Of a stretch of DNA of 64,000 bases, positions 1 to 8,173 are shown piece after piece. The stretch covers positions 1,196,660 to 1,260,659 of the forward strand of contig NZ_JACIJO010000003.1 in NCBI RefSeq assembly GCF_014206875.1, given 5' to 3'. The notes beneath the pieces were generated by a model that saw only the letters and a list, made by a program, of their open reading frames with translations, was not told where the DNA came from and did not search any database. This DNA is from Algoriphagus iocasae (GTDB lineage Bacteria; Bacteroidota; Bacteroidia; Cytophagales; Cyclobacteriaceae). Within the stretch, counting starts at the first letter, position 1. Each line of letters starts with the position of its first letter. The position numbers were made by a program, and so were the translations under genes.

Positions 1-5
1 CCACT

Positions 6-69
6 AGTGCCATAGGCACTTAAGCTTGGTAACATCAGATCATACAATATCTCAAGTGCCAGAGGCACG
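6..69. repeat. Pair of GTGCC-NNN-GGCAC palindromes (REP-like)
   Basis: Two short inverted repeats sit upstream of the first gene: AGTGCCATAGGCACT at 6-20, a perfect 6-bp stem with a 3-base loop, and a close relative AGTGCCAGAGGCACG at 55-69. Centre-to-centre distance is 49 bp. Paired small hairpins at this spacing resemble the intergenic REP-like repeats scattered through Bacteroidota genomes. That resemblance is from memory and was not searched. The alternative is a double operator for the adjacent WYL-type regulator. An open reading frame on the minus strand also runs through both sites, so a coding origin is not excluded. Confidence 0.5.
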
Positions 70-161
70 ATACAATCTCCATCTTTTCCTTTGACAATAT
101 CCGTCAAAAACTTTCTCATCCATTTTTCATTGTCTAGTTTTAACCACTAATTTTTGAAGAA

Positions 162-1073
162 ATGGCTCAAGCAGGAAAAATAGAACAGCAAAAGATCTTA
201 CGGGTTTTTAAATTGATTAACCTTCTACAAGGCACTATCGGTAAGCCTGTGCATAGATTGGCGGAGTTGTTAGAAACGGATGAACGCACCATTTACCGCT
301 ATTTTAAGCTTTTGGAGGCTCTTGGCTTTGAGGTGGTGAAGGAGTTTAGCAAGTACAAAATCCAACAAAGACCTGGCGTAGACCAAACATTAAACTATGG
401 CACATTTTCTCAGGAGGAAAGTCAATGGCTTCGCTCTTTGATAGAAAGTCAAGGAAAAGGCAATCTCCTTCATGATTCTATTTTGCAAAAACTTCAAGTG
501 AGATCTGAAGTAAAGAAAGGCTCAGAGCAGCTTTTTAAAGCCAATCTCAGCAGGTTTGTCGATGAACTCGGGAAAGGCATGCAAAGTAAAAAGCAGGTTT
601 GGCTGAAGGAATATTATTCTTTGAGCAGTGATACCACCAGCGATCGATTGGTGGAACCTGTGGCTTTTTCTTCCAATTATGAAAGCATTCATGCCTTCGA
701 ACCGGAAAGCAAAACCATGAAGGTCTTTAAGATCGAGCGGATAGGGGAAGTGGTGGTTTCTTCTTTGCCATGGAAGTTTGAAGCTAAACACCAACTTCCG
801 GGCACGCAGCTCTTTGGTTTTACAGGGAAAAATAAATTCAAAGTGAAGCTAAAGCTTTCTAAAAAGGCCTACCAACTGATGATGGAAGAGCATCCTAATG
901 CCAGACCATTTATGGAAATCAAAAACAGAAATCAGTTTTATTTTCATGGCGAAGTACCTCAATTACCTGGATTGGCTAGGTTTATTTTAGGTCTACCTGG
1001 GGAAATAAAAGTGGAAGAAGGAGACGAGCTCAAAGCCTATTTGACAGAGCAATTAGAGAGAGGGTCTTTTTAA
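162..1073 (+). CDS. WYL-domain transcriptional regulator
   Basis: A 303-aa cytoplasmic DNA-binding protein. Residues about 10-65 form a winged helix-turn-helix of the HTH_11 type (recognition stretch DERTIYRYFKLLEALGF). The middle, about 140-205, looks like a WYL-type ligand-sensing domain, and the C-terminus, about 220-300, resembles the WCX extension. Proteins with this order (the YafY/PafBC class) are usually repressors or activators responding to nucleic acid or small ligands. The exact WYL tripeptide is not obvious, so the sensory domain is assigned by architecture. The ATG at 162 is the only sensible start. Two palindromes lie 90-150 bp upstream and could be autoregulatory sites. The next gene begins 96 bp downstream and need not be co-transcribed. 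Target genes are unknown. Confidence 0.72.
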   Translation: MAQAGKIEQQKILRVFKLINLLQGTIGKPVHRLAELLETDERTIYRYFKLLEALGFEVVKEFSKYKIQQRPGVDQTLNYGTFSQEESQWLRSLIESQGKGNLLHDSILQKLQVRSEVKKGSEQLFKANLSRFVDELGKGMQSKKQVWLKEYYSLSSDTTSDRLVEPVAFSSNYESIHAFEPESKTMKVFKIERIGEVVVSSLPWKFEAKHQLPGTQLFGFTGKNKFKVKLKLSKKAYQLMMEEHPNARPFMEIKNRNQFYFHGEVPQLPGLARFILGLPGEIKVEEGDELKAYLTEQLERGSF

Positions 1074-1169
1074 GGGAAAGCTGTATGGCTAATTTATTGG
1101 GATTTCTATGGGTTAATTAAATCCAATTTTTTAACTTATTGGTTATCAGTTAACATAAACTTTTTTCAG

Positions 1170-2738
1170 ATGATCAAAACAAACAAAATTACGCTTGGGC
1201 TACTTTTTTTAGCCCTTTTTTATTTCTCCTGTGAGCAGGAAGAAATCACGCCAACAGTAACTCAGGATTTGACTGAGGAAGAACAACAAAAACTTATTTC
1301 AAGTCCAGAAATTGACCAGATCATTCTCCAGTCACTCCATGATACGGGAGATTTTCTGTGGATGGAGCAAAGCGATCGATTAATCTGGAGTGCATTGGTT
1401 CAAAGCGATTCTGTCTTGACTATAGGCTACAGTCCTTCTGGTATTTCAAGCCCAAATTCCAGAATCGGTATTGAATCTGTTCAAAGTCCAGAATGGCAGG
1501 AATCTGCCCAGAACATCCTTGGGATGATCAATGAAACAATCCAAAGGACAGGTTCGCCCCAACTCAGAATAGGCAATGAGAATGCATTAATCCATAAGGA
1601 TTTGCCATATCTCGAAATTAAAGTTACGAGTTTGGAAGTCTTGCAGAATCTTCGAAAAATGGACGAGGTAAGGTATTTTGAACCATTGAGTTATGAGTTT
1701 GATTACAGCCTTTTGAACCAAGGTCAGAACGCTCGATATTTTTCAGATTCCGGTTGTTCGAATGATCCAGTGGGAAGTTTACCAGCTTCGGACTACGTGA
1801 CAATTTCTCCGAATGCCAAATCCTCTTGGAATTACCCTCAAATGGGAATTACTCAGGCTTGGCAGCAAAGTACAGGAGATAATATCACAATTGGTTTGAT
1901 AGATACAGGAGTTTCTCCAAATCAAAACTTATTGGGCAGTGGATTTCAAAGCGGGGAATCTGTCAGCAGAAGTATCGAAAAGTTTGGTACCTACCAAACC
2001 GGTTACTGGTGGTGGAAGAAATACGATGGACCAAATGATCAATGTGGACATGGTACCTCTATGGCTGGAGTCATTGCATCTCCAAGAAATGCAGTAGGAA
2101 ATACGGTAGGAGTAGCTTATAACTCTAATTTGATTTCCGTTCGTGGAACAAGTGATGTGATTGTCAATTCAGGTAATGAAAAAGATGGAGTTGCAGAAGC
2201 CTTGGTTTTATTGGGAAAAAGATCTGATGTGAAAATCATCAGCATGTCTATTGGAGATGTGTTTTCTAATTCCAAAGTTGCTGATGCTGTCAGATACGCA
2301 TACAATAGAGGAAAATTGATATTTGCAGCTGCAGGTACATCCACCTCATTCACAAATTGGGTAGGAGTAATTTTTCCCGCCACCATGGCAGAAACAGTGG
2401 CCGTAACAGGTATTAAAGAGAGCGCAACTTATCAGCGTTGCAATACTTGCCATTCTGGTTCGAAAGTAGATTTTACAGTGATTATGGAAAGAGCTGGATC
2501 GGAAAATAAGCCGCTTGCTTTGGCAAATTCAGGCAATGATCCTTCAACTGTTGGAGGCTCTTCGGTAGCTACTGCTACAGCCTCTGGAATTGCTGCTTTG
2601 CTTTGGTCAAAAAATCCAACTTGGTCCAGAGATCAGATCCTGAATCAACTTAAGACCACAGCAGATTTGTATCCTAATAGAAATTCCCAATATGGATGGG
2701 GAAATCTGGATGCTGGAGCGGCACTGGGGGTTTATTAA
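1170..2738 (+). CDS. S8 subtilisin-like serine protease, lipoprotein
   Basis: A 522-aa secreted protease. The N-terminus has a short charged region, a hydrophobic core and a lipobox ending at Cys21 (LFYFSC), so it is probably an envelope lipoprotein. About 200 residues of propeptide-like sequence precede the catalytic domain. The subtilase triad is visible: Asp245 in IDTGVS, His294 in CGHGTSMAG, and Ser465 in GSSVATATASG. The Ser motif is GSS-V-A instead of the usual GTS-M-A, which is tolerated in the family. A Cys pair (CNTC) near residue 420 may form a disulfide. It most likely degrades extracellular protein for nutrition. It is monocistronic, followed by a repeat-filled gap. I cannot infer substrate specificity. 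Confidence 0.88.
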   Translation: MIKTNKITLGLLFLALFYFSCEQEEITPTVTQDLTEEEQQKLISSPEIDQIILQSLHDTGDFLWMEQSDRLIWSALVQSDSVLTIGYSPSGISSPNSRIGIESVQSPEWQESAQNILGMINETIQRTGSPQLRIGNENALIHKDLPYLEIKVTSLEVLQNLRKMDEVRYFEPLSYEFDYSLLNQGQNARYFSDSGCSNDPVGSLPASDYVTISPNAKSSWNYPQMGITQAWQQSTGDNITIGLIDTGVSPNQNLLGSGFQSGESVSRSIEKFGTYQTGYWWWKKYDGPNDQCGHGTSMAGVIASPRNAVGNTVGVAYNSNLISVRGTSDVIVNSGNEKDGVAEALVLLGKRSDVKIISMSIGDVFSNSKVADAVRYAYNRGKLIFAAAGTSTSFTNWVGVIFPATMAETVAVTGIKESATYQRCNTCHSGSKVDFTVIMERAGSENKPLALANSGNDPSTVGGSSVATATASGIAALLWSKNPTWSRDQILNQLKTTADLYPNRNSQYGWGNLDAGAALGVY

Positions 2739-2751
2739 CAAAAATAGTTTC

Positions 2752-3450
2752 TATCTCGCCGAAGGCGTATTTCAGATAAGCTATATCTCGCGAAGCCTAT
2801 CTTGCCTAAATAAAGATAGCTTCGCAGATAAAAAAAGATATGGCTAATGCCAAGATAGCGTCTATCTCTCAGCAGGCATTTTTCAGCGACCGAAGGAAGC
2901 ATTATCTCGCGAAACTTAAAGAAATAATAAAAGATAGCTTCCCAGATAAATAAGATATGAAAAAAGCCAAGATAGCGTCTATCTCGCCGCAGGCCTATCT
3001 CATCGACCGAAGGAAGCTGTATTTAGCGAAGCCTATTTGTAAAAGGATTTACTTGTTGTAACATATAGGCAATTAAAGTTCTCGACTCCGCTCGAACTGA
3101 CAGTAAATTTAAGTCGTATTCGTTGTCAGGCTGAGCGGAGTCGAAGCCAAGTTCTAGATAAATAATAATTAATGTCAGGCTGAGCACTGGAGCTTCGAGA
3201 TTAGCGGGTAACGAAGCCTATTTATAAAAGGATATACTTGTTGTAACATAAAGGCAATTAAAGTTCTCGACTCCTTGCCTATCGAAGGCAGGCGCTCGAA
3301 CTGACAACGCAATTAAATATCTCGCCGAAGGCGTATTTCAGCGAAGCTGTATTTCGCGAAGCCTATCTCAGCGACCGAAGGAAGCTATATTTAGCGAAGC
3401 CTATCTCAGCGACCGAAGGAAGCTGTATTTCAGTGAAGCCTATTAAAAAT
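2752..3450. repeat. Intergenic mosaic of short interspersed repeats
   Basis: This 700-bp gap has no credible gene and is built from recurring modules. TATCTCGCCGAAGGCG with the following TATTTCAG (24 bp) occurs exactly at 2752-2775 and 3318-3341, and contains the mini-hairpin CGCC-GAA-GGCG. CGACCGAAGGAAGC occurs four times (2887-2900, 3004-3017, 3372-3385, 3410-3423), usually next to GCGAAGCCTAT. A CTCGACTCCGCTCGAAC module (from 3081) and its approximate inverse GCTGAGCGGAGTCGAAG (3130-3146) form an inverted pair of a type common between Bacteroidota genes. The units vary in spacing and orientation, which excludes a CRISPR. A larger 63-bp direct repeat is listed separately. Confidence 0.85.
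3027..3274. repeat. 63-bp direct repeat, two copies 185 bp apart
   Basis: Copy 1 (3027-3089) and copy 2 (3212-3274) both run from CGAAGCCTATTT through ACTTGTTGTAACATA to AAGTTCTCGACTCC and differ at only three positions. The 122 bp between them carries the inverted CTGAGCGGAGTCGAAG module. The arrangement looks like a local duplication inside the repeat mosaic and is a plausible site for slippage or recombination. No target-site duplication or transposase is visible. Confidence 0.85.
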
Positions 3451-3489
3451 AAAAGCCCTGAATCATCTATTTGATTCAGGGCTTTTTTT
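3451..3489. terminator. Bidirectional hairpin terminator
   Basis: AAAGCCCTGAATCA pairs with TGATTCAGGGCTTT around a 6-base loop. It is flanked by A-rich sequence on the left and a T run on the right, so it can act in both directions. Its main client is the minus-strand M28 peptidase gene, whose stop is 12 bp away. Confidence 0.9.
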
Positions 3490-3501
3490 GATTTCAACTC
3501 C

Positions 3502-5607
3502 TTAAAGAGTCTTTGTAATCTTATCAATCTTCTTACTCAAATTGGTAATAGCTTTCGCGTAGCGAGAATCCCATTCATCCAATTTTTCTGTTCGGTTGAT
3601 TGCTACTTCGTATTGGATTCCAGGAAGGATCCATGAAGCATAACCTGAAAAAGGATCGTTACAAACATAAAGCGACTTGTACCATTCCCCATAGTACATT
3701 CCTTTTGGATCAATCCAGCTTTTCTCTAATCCGATCAACTCTTCATTGATTTTCTTTAGATCCTGATCAGAGACATTTCCACTTTCCATAGCTGCATCCA
3801 AAGCCTTTTGATAGGACTCAGAGCTTGCCTCCAATTTCTGCATTGCCTGAACCACTTTTTCAAATTCTTTGAAATCCGGAGCGATGGTCTGTACATTCTT
3901 CAAAGCATTTGCGAAGTGACCTTTCAAATCCTGAGCATATCTAGGTACATCGTAAGGAATCACATCTCCATTTGCCAATCTCAGAGCAACCAAGCCAAAT
4001 ACTTGCGCCACAGTGCCACCCATTTTGAAGCTAGGATCAACAAACTTGCTGTAGTAATAGAAATTGTCATAGTTGGAATGGTAAGGAGTTAATCCTCCTG
4101 TTCCGCCACCTAAACTTGGAACTCCCACATGCATGTAGAAAGCAATATGATCTGATCCACCACCTAAGTTGCCCATTCTTGGTTCAGGATTTTTTCCTGC
4201 CCAAACTTGATAAACTGTCTTTGAAGAATCTGGATAAGCCACATCTTTGGCTGCATCCATAATGATTTTCTTAAGGGTAGGAGCAGCAGAAGCACCAAAG
4301 TTTCTACCATTTACACCCCCGTCAAAATTCATATATGCAATTGCATTCGCCTTCAATTCATCTCTCATATGTTCCACCCATTCCGTGGAACCAATCACTC
4401 CTTGCTCTTCCGCATCCCAATGACCGATCATAATAGATCTTTCAGGAGCTTTTCCATCTTTTACCAACTTACCAATAGCTTCAGCAAGTGTCAATAACAT
4501 GGCAGTTCCAGAGTTAGGATCTGTAGCACCAAAGCTCCAAGCATCAAAGTGAGCGCCAAGGATAATCCATTCGTCAGGGTATTTTGAACCCTTGAAAGTA
4601 CCCACCACATTATTTGCGCGGATATAATCTACAGGCTGATCTACCATCACACGAACTTTCAGGTCTTTGCCTCCTTCAATTTTATAGTCAAAAGGCAATC
4701 CGCCTTGCCAAGCTTCAGGAACAGCCTGACCTTGCATTCTGGAAAGAATTTCCTTGGCAGCACCATATCCAATCGGGGTAACAGGAATCTTGTGGAAAGC
4801 GACGTCTTTTGGATCCAGTCTTTTTACTTTTTCTGGACCGTCCAAAGGCAATGCTGGTTCATTTGGAGTTAAAGGATCGCCCGTCCAATCCAAGGTCAGC
4901 ATGGAACCTCTCTGAATTGTAGTTTCATTGTAATATGGACCATCAGGATAAACATCTCCTCTCACAAAACCATTGTCTTTCGGGTCGGTGTAAACTACCA
5001 AACCAATAGCTCCGGCTTCTTCCGCATATTTAGCTTTGTAGCCTCGGAAATTGCCTCCATAGCGAGCGATCACGACTTTGCCAGTCAAGTCTACACCCAT
5101 TTCTTTTAGCTTCGCAAAGTCTTCTCTCGTACCGTAATTCACATACACTACTTCAGCAGTGACATCACCTGATCCTGAGAAAGCATTAAAGCCCAAATAC
5201 AATCTTTTATCTGCTGTAAATGGATCCTCATCCAAGATTGCTTCTTGCTGAGAAAGGGTCATCTGAACAGGAGATACTATCTCTAAATGAGATTCCCCTG
5301 GATGATTGGGAAGGTATACATCGTAAGGATATAATTTCACATCCATACCTGCATCAGACATGACTTTCTTCATGTATTGCTGTACCAGCTCATTTTCTGG
5401 AGTACCCGCGATATGAGGGTTTTTGGTGATTTCCTTTAAGTGCACTTTGAAACTTCCAAAGTCTACCGCATCAAGGAACTCCTTTTCGATTGCTTGCTGT
5501 TTTTCCTGATGGCTTTTGAAAAAACCATCCTGTGCCTGTGCTGATAAGGCAAGCGCCAAAGTCCCTAGTATCAGAGATTTTTTGGCATTGAATTTTTGTT
5601 TACTCAT
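3502..5607 (-). CDS. M28 family metallopeptidase (glutamate carboxypeptidase II-like)
   Basis: A 701-aa secreted zinc peptidase. Residues 1-25 are a signal peptide ending in AQAQ. A PA (protease-associated) domain spans roughly 145-260, the M28 catalytic domain about 325-560, and a helical C-terminal dimerisation-like region follows, the order seen in glutamate carboxypeptidase II and transferrin-receptor relatives. Probable zinc ligands and catalytic acid are visible: His353 (GAHFDAW), Asp363 (DPNSG), Glu400/Glu401 (DAEEQG), the Asp of NFDGG, and His487 (GSDHIAF). It probably trims C-terminal acidic residues or dipeptides in the periplasm. The start ATG overlaps the stop of the upstream NlpC/P60 gene by 8 bp (ATGAGTAA), so the two are translationally coupled. 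Confidence 0.9.
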   Translation of the reverse strand: MSKQKFNAKKSLILGTLALALSAQAQDGFFKSHQEKQQAIEKEFLDAVDFGSFKVHLKEITKNPHIAGTPENELVQQYMKKVMSDAGMDVKLYPYDVYLPNHPGESHLEIVSPVQMTLSQQEAILDEDPFTADKRLYLGFNAFSGSGDVTAEVVYVNYGTREDFAKLKEMGVDLTGKVVIARYGGNFRGYKAKYAEEAGAIGLVVYTDPKDNGFVRGDVYPDGPYYNETTIQRGSMLTLDWTGDPLTPNEPALPLDGPEKVKRLDPKDVAFHKIPVTPIGYGAAKEILSRMQGQAVPEAWQGGLPFDYKIEGGKDLKVRVMVDQPVDYIRANNVVGTFKGSKYPDEWIILGAHFDAWSFGATDPNSGTAMLLTLAEAIGKLVKDGKAPERSIMIGHWDAEEQGVIGSTEWVEHMRDELKANAIAYMNFDGGVNGRNFGASAAPTLKKIIMDAAKDVAYPDSSKTVYQVWAGKNPEPRMGNLGGGSDHIAFYMHVGVPSLGGGTGGLTPYHSNYDNFYYYSKFVDPSFKMGGTVAQVFGLVALRLANGDVIPYDVPRYAQDLKGHFANALKNVQTIAPDFKEFEKVVQAMQKLEASSESYQKALDAAMESGNVSDQDLKKINEELIGLEKSWIDPKGMYYGEWYKSLYVCNDPFSGYASWILPGIQYEVAINRTEKLDEWDSRYAKAITNLSKKIDKITKTL

Positions 5608-6763
5608 TGGTTAAAAGTTCAGAGACGGAAATGACCCCGTCTGATTGGTGGTTAATGATTCGTTTGGTTCGCAAATATCGATTGAGTTCGTACTCATCGA
5701 AATTTGGGCTATTCGGGTCAAAACTTGATATTCTTACTCTACCTCGGGAATGGATAAATTCATTGTTTCCGATCCACATTCCTACATGGACTACTCGCTC
5801 TTTTTTATCATCTGTGGCTTTCTCGCCAAAGAACAATAGATCTCCCACTTCCAGATTTTCCCAGTTCTTATCGGTGTCAATTTCTTCTCCTTCATTAACT
5901 TGCTGGGAAGCATCTCTAGGAATGACTTGACCATTGAGATAATAAATAGTCTTGGTGAAACCGCTGCAATCTACTCCTTTAATAGAAGTGCCTCCCCATA
6001 GATAGGGAACACCTAGCATTTGCTTGGCTGTGGAGATCAATTTCTCTGGACTGGTGCTTCTTGAAGCCAACCAATCTTCCATTAACATGCTGCTTTCGGC
6101 AGGAATAAATCCTTTTCTACCATCCGGTAAGCTAACTTCCACAAATGATCCTGCATCGCTTTCCAGCGTCAATATATCTCCGGCTACTACATCAGAAACC
6201 ATTTCATTTTGCTCAGGAGTAGACCATACATGCCCGTTAAGTTCCGTAAAGACGACTTTTTGCTTGCTATGCCAATCTTCCAATTCTTGAGGAGTCATTA
6301 ATTCAATTCCAGCCCGGTCTACCCAAGAAATATATCCATCAGGAGTCTGAACCAAGAACCATCCTCCATCTTCTTTCAGGACATTCAATGGTGTTCCCAT
6401 CAAAGCTTGAGTTGCCAGTTCTGCTGAGTGTTTGGGATTACTTCGGATATTGGCCACAGAAATGGTAACTAATGCTTTTGTTTTTTCTCCTAATGCTGCA
6501 TCAGGTAATTGGTTGACTGCATTGACATAGTCGATTCCTTTCTTATTCAGGTCAGCCAATAAATTCGCCAATCCCTCAATTTGATCAGTTTCTCCTTTTA
6601 ATGAATCATTTTCAAATTGGATATTCCACAACGCCACTCGCTTATCAGGGGCAATTTCAGCTCTATAGTTTTCTATCCATTGGTTCACTTCCTCATCATG
6701 CTTTTCCTGACAGGAAAAGCCAATTAATAGGAATAGGATAATAACAGCATAACTTCTCTTCAT
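5600..6763 (-). CDS. NlpC/P60 cell-wall hydrolase lipoprotein with SH3 domains
   Basis: A 387-aa protein. The ATG at 6763 is chosen over the longer frame because it begins a clean lipoprotein signal, MKRSYAV..LIGFSC, with the lipid-bearing Cys near residue 18. Two bacterial SH3-like segments (about 120-165 and 185-235) precede an NlpC/P60 papain-fold domain with Cys266 in DCSGF, His326 in VVHVGMW and a third polar residue in the FIHSRG region. Such enzymes cut the D-Glu/diaminopimelate peptide bond of peptidoglycan or free muropeptides. The stop codon overlaps the M28 peptidase start, suggesting joint use in peptide or muropeptide turnover. A strong terminator lies just upstream, so this operon has its own promoter. 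Confidence 0.87.
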   Translation of the reverse strand: MKRSYAVIILFLLIGFSCQEKHDEEVNQWIENYRAEIAPDKRVALWNIQFENDSLKGETDQIEGLANLLADLNKKGIDYVNAVNQLPDAALGEKTKALVTISVANIRSNPKHSAELATQALMGTPLNVLKEDGGWFLVQTPDGYISWVDRAGIELMTPQELEDWHSKQKVVFTELNGHVWSTPEQNEMVSDVVAGDILTLESDAGSFVEVSLPDGRKGFIPAESSMLMEDWLASRSTSPEKLISTAKQMLGVPYLWGGTSIKGVDCSGFTKTIYYLNGQVIPRDASQQVNEGEEIDTDKNWENLEVGDLLFFGEKATDDKKERVVHVGMWIGNNEFIHSRGRVRISSFDPNSPNFDEYELNRYLRTKRIINHQSDGVISVSELLTNE

Positions 6764-6776
6764 GCGGGAATATAAA

Positions 6777-6827
6777 TCAAAAAAAAACCACAAGAAACCC
6801 CAACCTGATAGTTGGAGAAACTTGTGG
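6777..6827 (-). terminator. Terminator of the amidohydrolase operon
   Basis: ACCACAAG at 6786-6793 pairs with CTTGTGGT at 6820-6827, with a smaller CCAA/TTGG stem inside. On the minus strand the hairpin is followed by a run of nine U. It lies 22 bp after the stop of the last amidohydrolase gene and separates that operon from the NlpC/M28 operon. Confidence 0.85.
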
Positions 6828-6849
6828 TCTATTAGGTAAATGAATGCTC

Positions 6850-8151
6850 TTAGTTTGCTTTCAATCCTGGAGAACGATCCAGGAATTCCTGATACAATCT
6901 GATATGTCTGTTGGACATTGGAATTCTATAACCATTGATAAATACATGCATGATCTGAGCTTTTGTCTCAAAAGGATCATCTGTAGAAACGATCAAATTG
7001 GCGATTTTTCCAGCTTCAATAGAACCATAGCTATCAGCCAAACCAAAGATTTCTGCTGGATTGATAGTAACTGCTTTCCAAGCTTCTTCTTTGCCCATAC
7101 CATAGGCAGCAGCAAAAGCTGCATGGAAAGGAAGGTTTCTAACATTTTCTTCTTCGTCAGTTCTGATGGCAACTTTCACACCTGCCTTAGCCATTTTACC
7201 TGGATTGGAATAAGCGGCATCATATCGATCAGATTCTCTAGTTGGAAGTTCCTGAACAGGACCAGCTAATACAGGAATACCTGCTTTAGCGATTTCGTCA
7301 GCAACTCTCCAGCCTTCAGCTACTCCTGAGAAGATGAATTTGGCATCTTTTCCTTCGATCCACTTCAATGCATTTTTGATATCTCCTGCAGCATTTACTT
7401 CGATCAACATTGGTAACTCACCGGAAATTACTTTTGCCAATTGATCCATTTCAGGATAATACTCAAGCTCAGCTCCGGCACTTTTCAATGATTGGTAGGA
7501 AGTTGCTTTTTCCCAAAGTTCATTCGCTTCTTTTAGTGCTTTTTCATTATCCTTTTTGATATCATCATCAGATCTCCTGTCAAATCTTCCTCTTCTAGCA
7601 GAAGAAGGGAAGTTCATTACCACAGCTTTGAAACCAGCATACATTTGATCAGGAGTATAACCTACCAAATTGATCAAAGCAGCAGTACCTGGGAACAAAC
7701 CTCCTGAAGGAACTGTCAAAGCAGTAGTCACACCAGAAACTCTTGTAACAGGAATTTCCTCAGAGTTAGGATTCACAGCAGTCAATGCCTGCATGTTAGG
7801 TGATACATTCCCAACTTCTGCATAGTCTACTGTTTCTGCCACGGAACTTACTTCAACTAGGCCTAGACGGGTTCCGCTATCGATCATACCTGGATAAATA
7901 AACATTCCTGTGCAATCAAACACTTCTGCACCATCAGCAGAAATACCGGTTCCTACCTGTACTATTTTTCCGTTTTCTATTAAAACGGATGCGTTATTCA
8001 AAGTGCCTTTGGTAATGGTTACCACGGTGGCATTTTGAAGCAAAAACTTTCCTGTGCGGGGTTTTACAAATTCCCCATCAATTTGAGCCATTGCCATGAA
8101 AGGCAAAAAGGCCATCAGGAAGGCGAAAAAGGCTTTAGTCATTCTTTTCAT
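6850..8151 (-). CDS. Secreted amidohydrolase-fold protein lacking the HxH metal motif
   Basis: A 433-aa exported protein (signal peptide MKRMTKAFFAFL..MAMAQ) with an imidazolonepropionase/amidohydrolase-1 type fold: an N-terminal beta sandwich (NATVVTITKG, IENGKIVQVG), then the PGMID strand that normally leads into the first metal site. Where an active enzyme has HxH, this protein has Gly93-Thr94-Arg95. The later His positions also read as non-ligands (LIEVNAAGD, FIFSGVAEG), although an Asp remains in IRTDEEEN. The C-terminal GSIEAGKIANLIV strand is conserved. It is the third gene of a three-gene operon, 22 bp after a paralogue with an intact metal site. It may be a structural or regulatory partner of that enzyme instead of a hydrolase. 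Assignment to the fold is firm; activity is doubtful. Confidence 0.82.
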   Translation of the reverse strand: MKRMTKAFFAFLMAFLPFMAMAQIDGEFVKPRTGKFLLQNATVVTITKGTLNNASVLIENGKIVQVGTGISADGAEVFDCTGMFIYPGMIDSGTRLGLVEVSSVAETVDYAEVGNVSPNMQALTAVNPNSEEIPVTRVSGVTTALTVPSGGLFPGTAALINLVGYTPDQMYAGFKAVVMNFPSSARRGRFDRRSDDDIKKDNEKALKEANELWEKATSYQSLKSAGAELEYYPEMDQLAKVISGELPMLIEVNAAGDIKNALKWIEGKDAKFIFSGVAEGWRVADEIAKAGIPVLAGPVQELPTRESDRYDAAYSNPGKMAKAGVKVAIRTDEEENVRNLPFHAAFAAAYGMGKEEAWKAVTINPAEIFGLADSYGSIEAGKIANLIVSTDDPFETKAQIMHVFINGYRIPMSNRHIRLYQEFLDRSPGLKAN

Positions 8152-8173
8152 GTCTTCTATTGATTTTTGGGAA

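Noticed and set aside
1-119. Minus-strand open frame running off the left edge (starts MRKFLTDIVKGKDG)
   Set aside because: It is open for 39 codons, but the two palindromes pass through it in different reading registers, an in-frame TAG lies nine codons upstream of the ATG, and no family is recognised. It may be a real gene end, but support is too weak to call.
2752-3450. CRISPR array
   Set aside because: Repeats are of several types, vary in spacing and orientation, and have no regular spacers or cas genes nearby.
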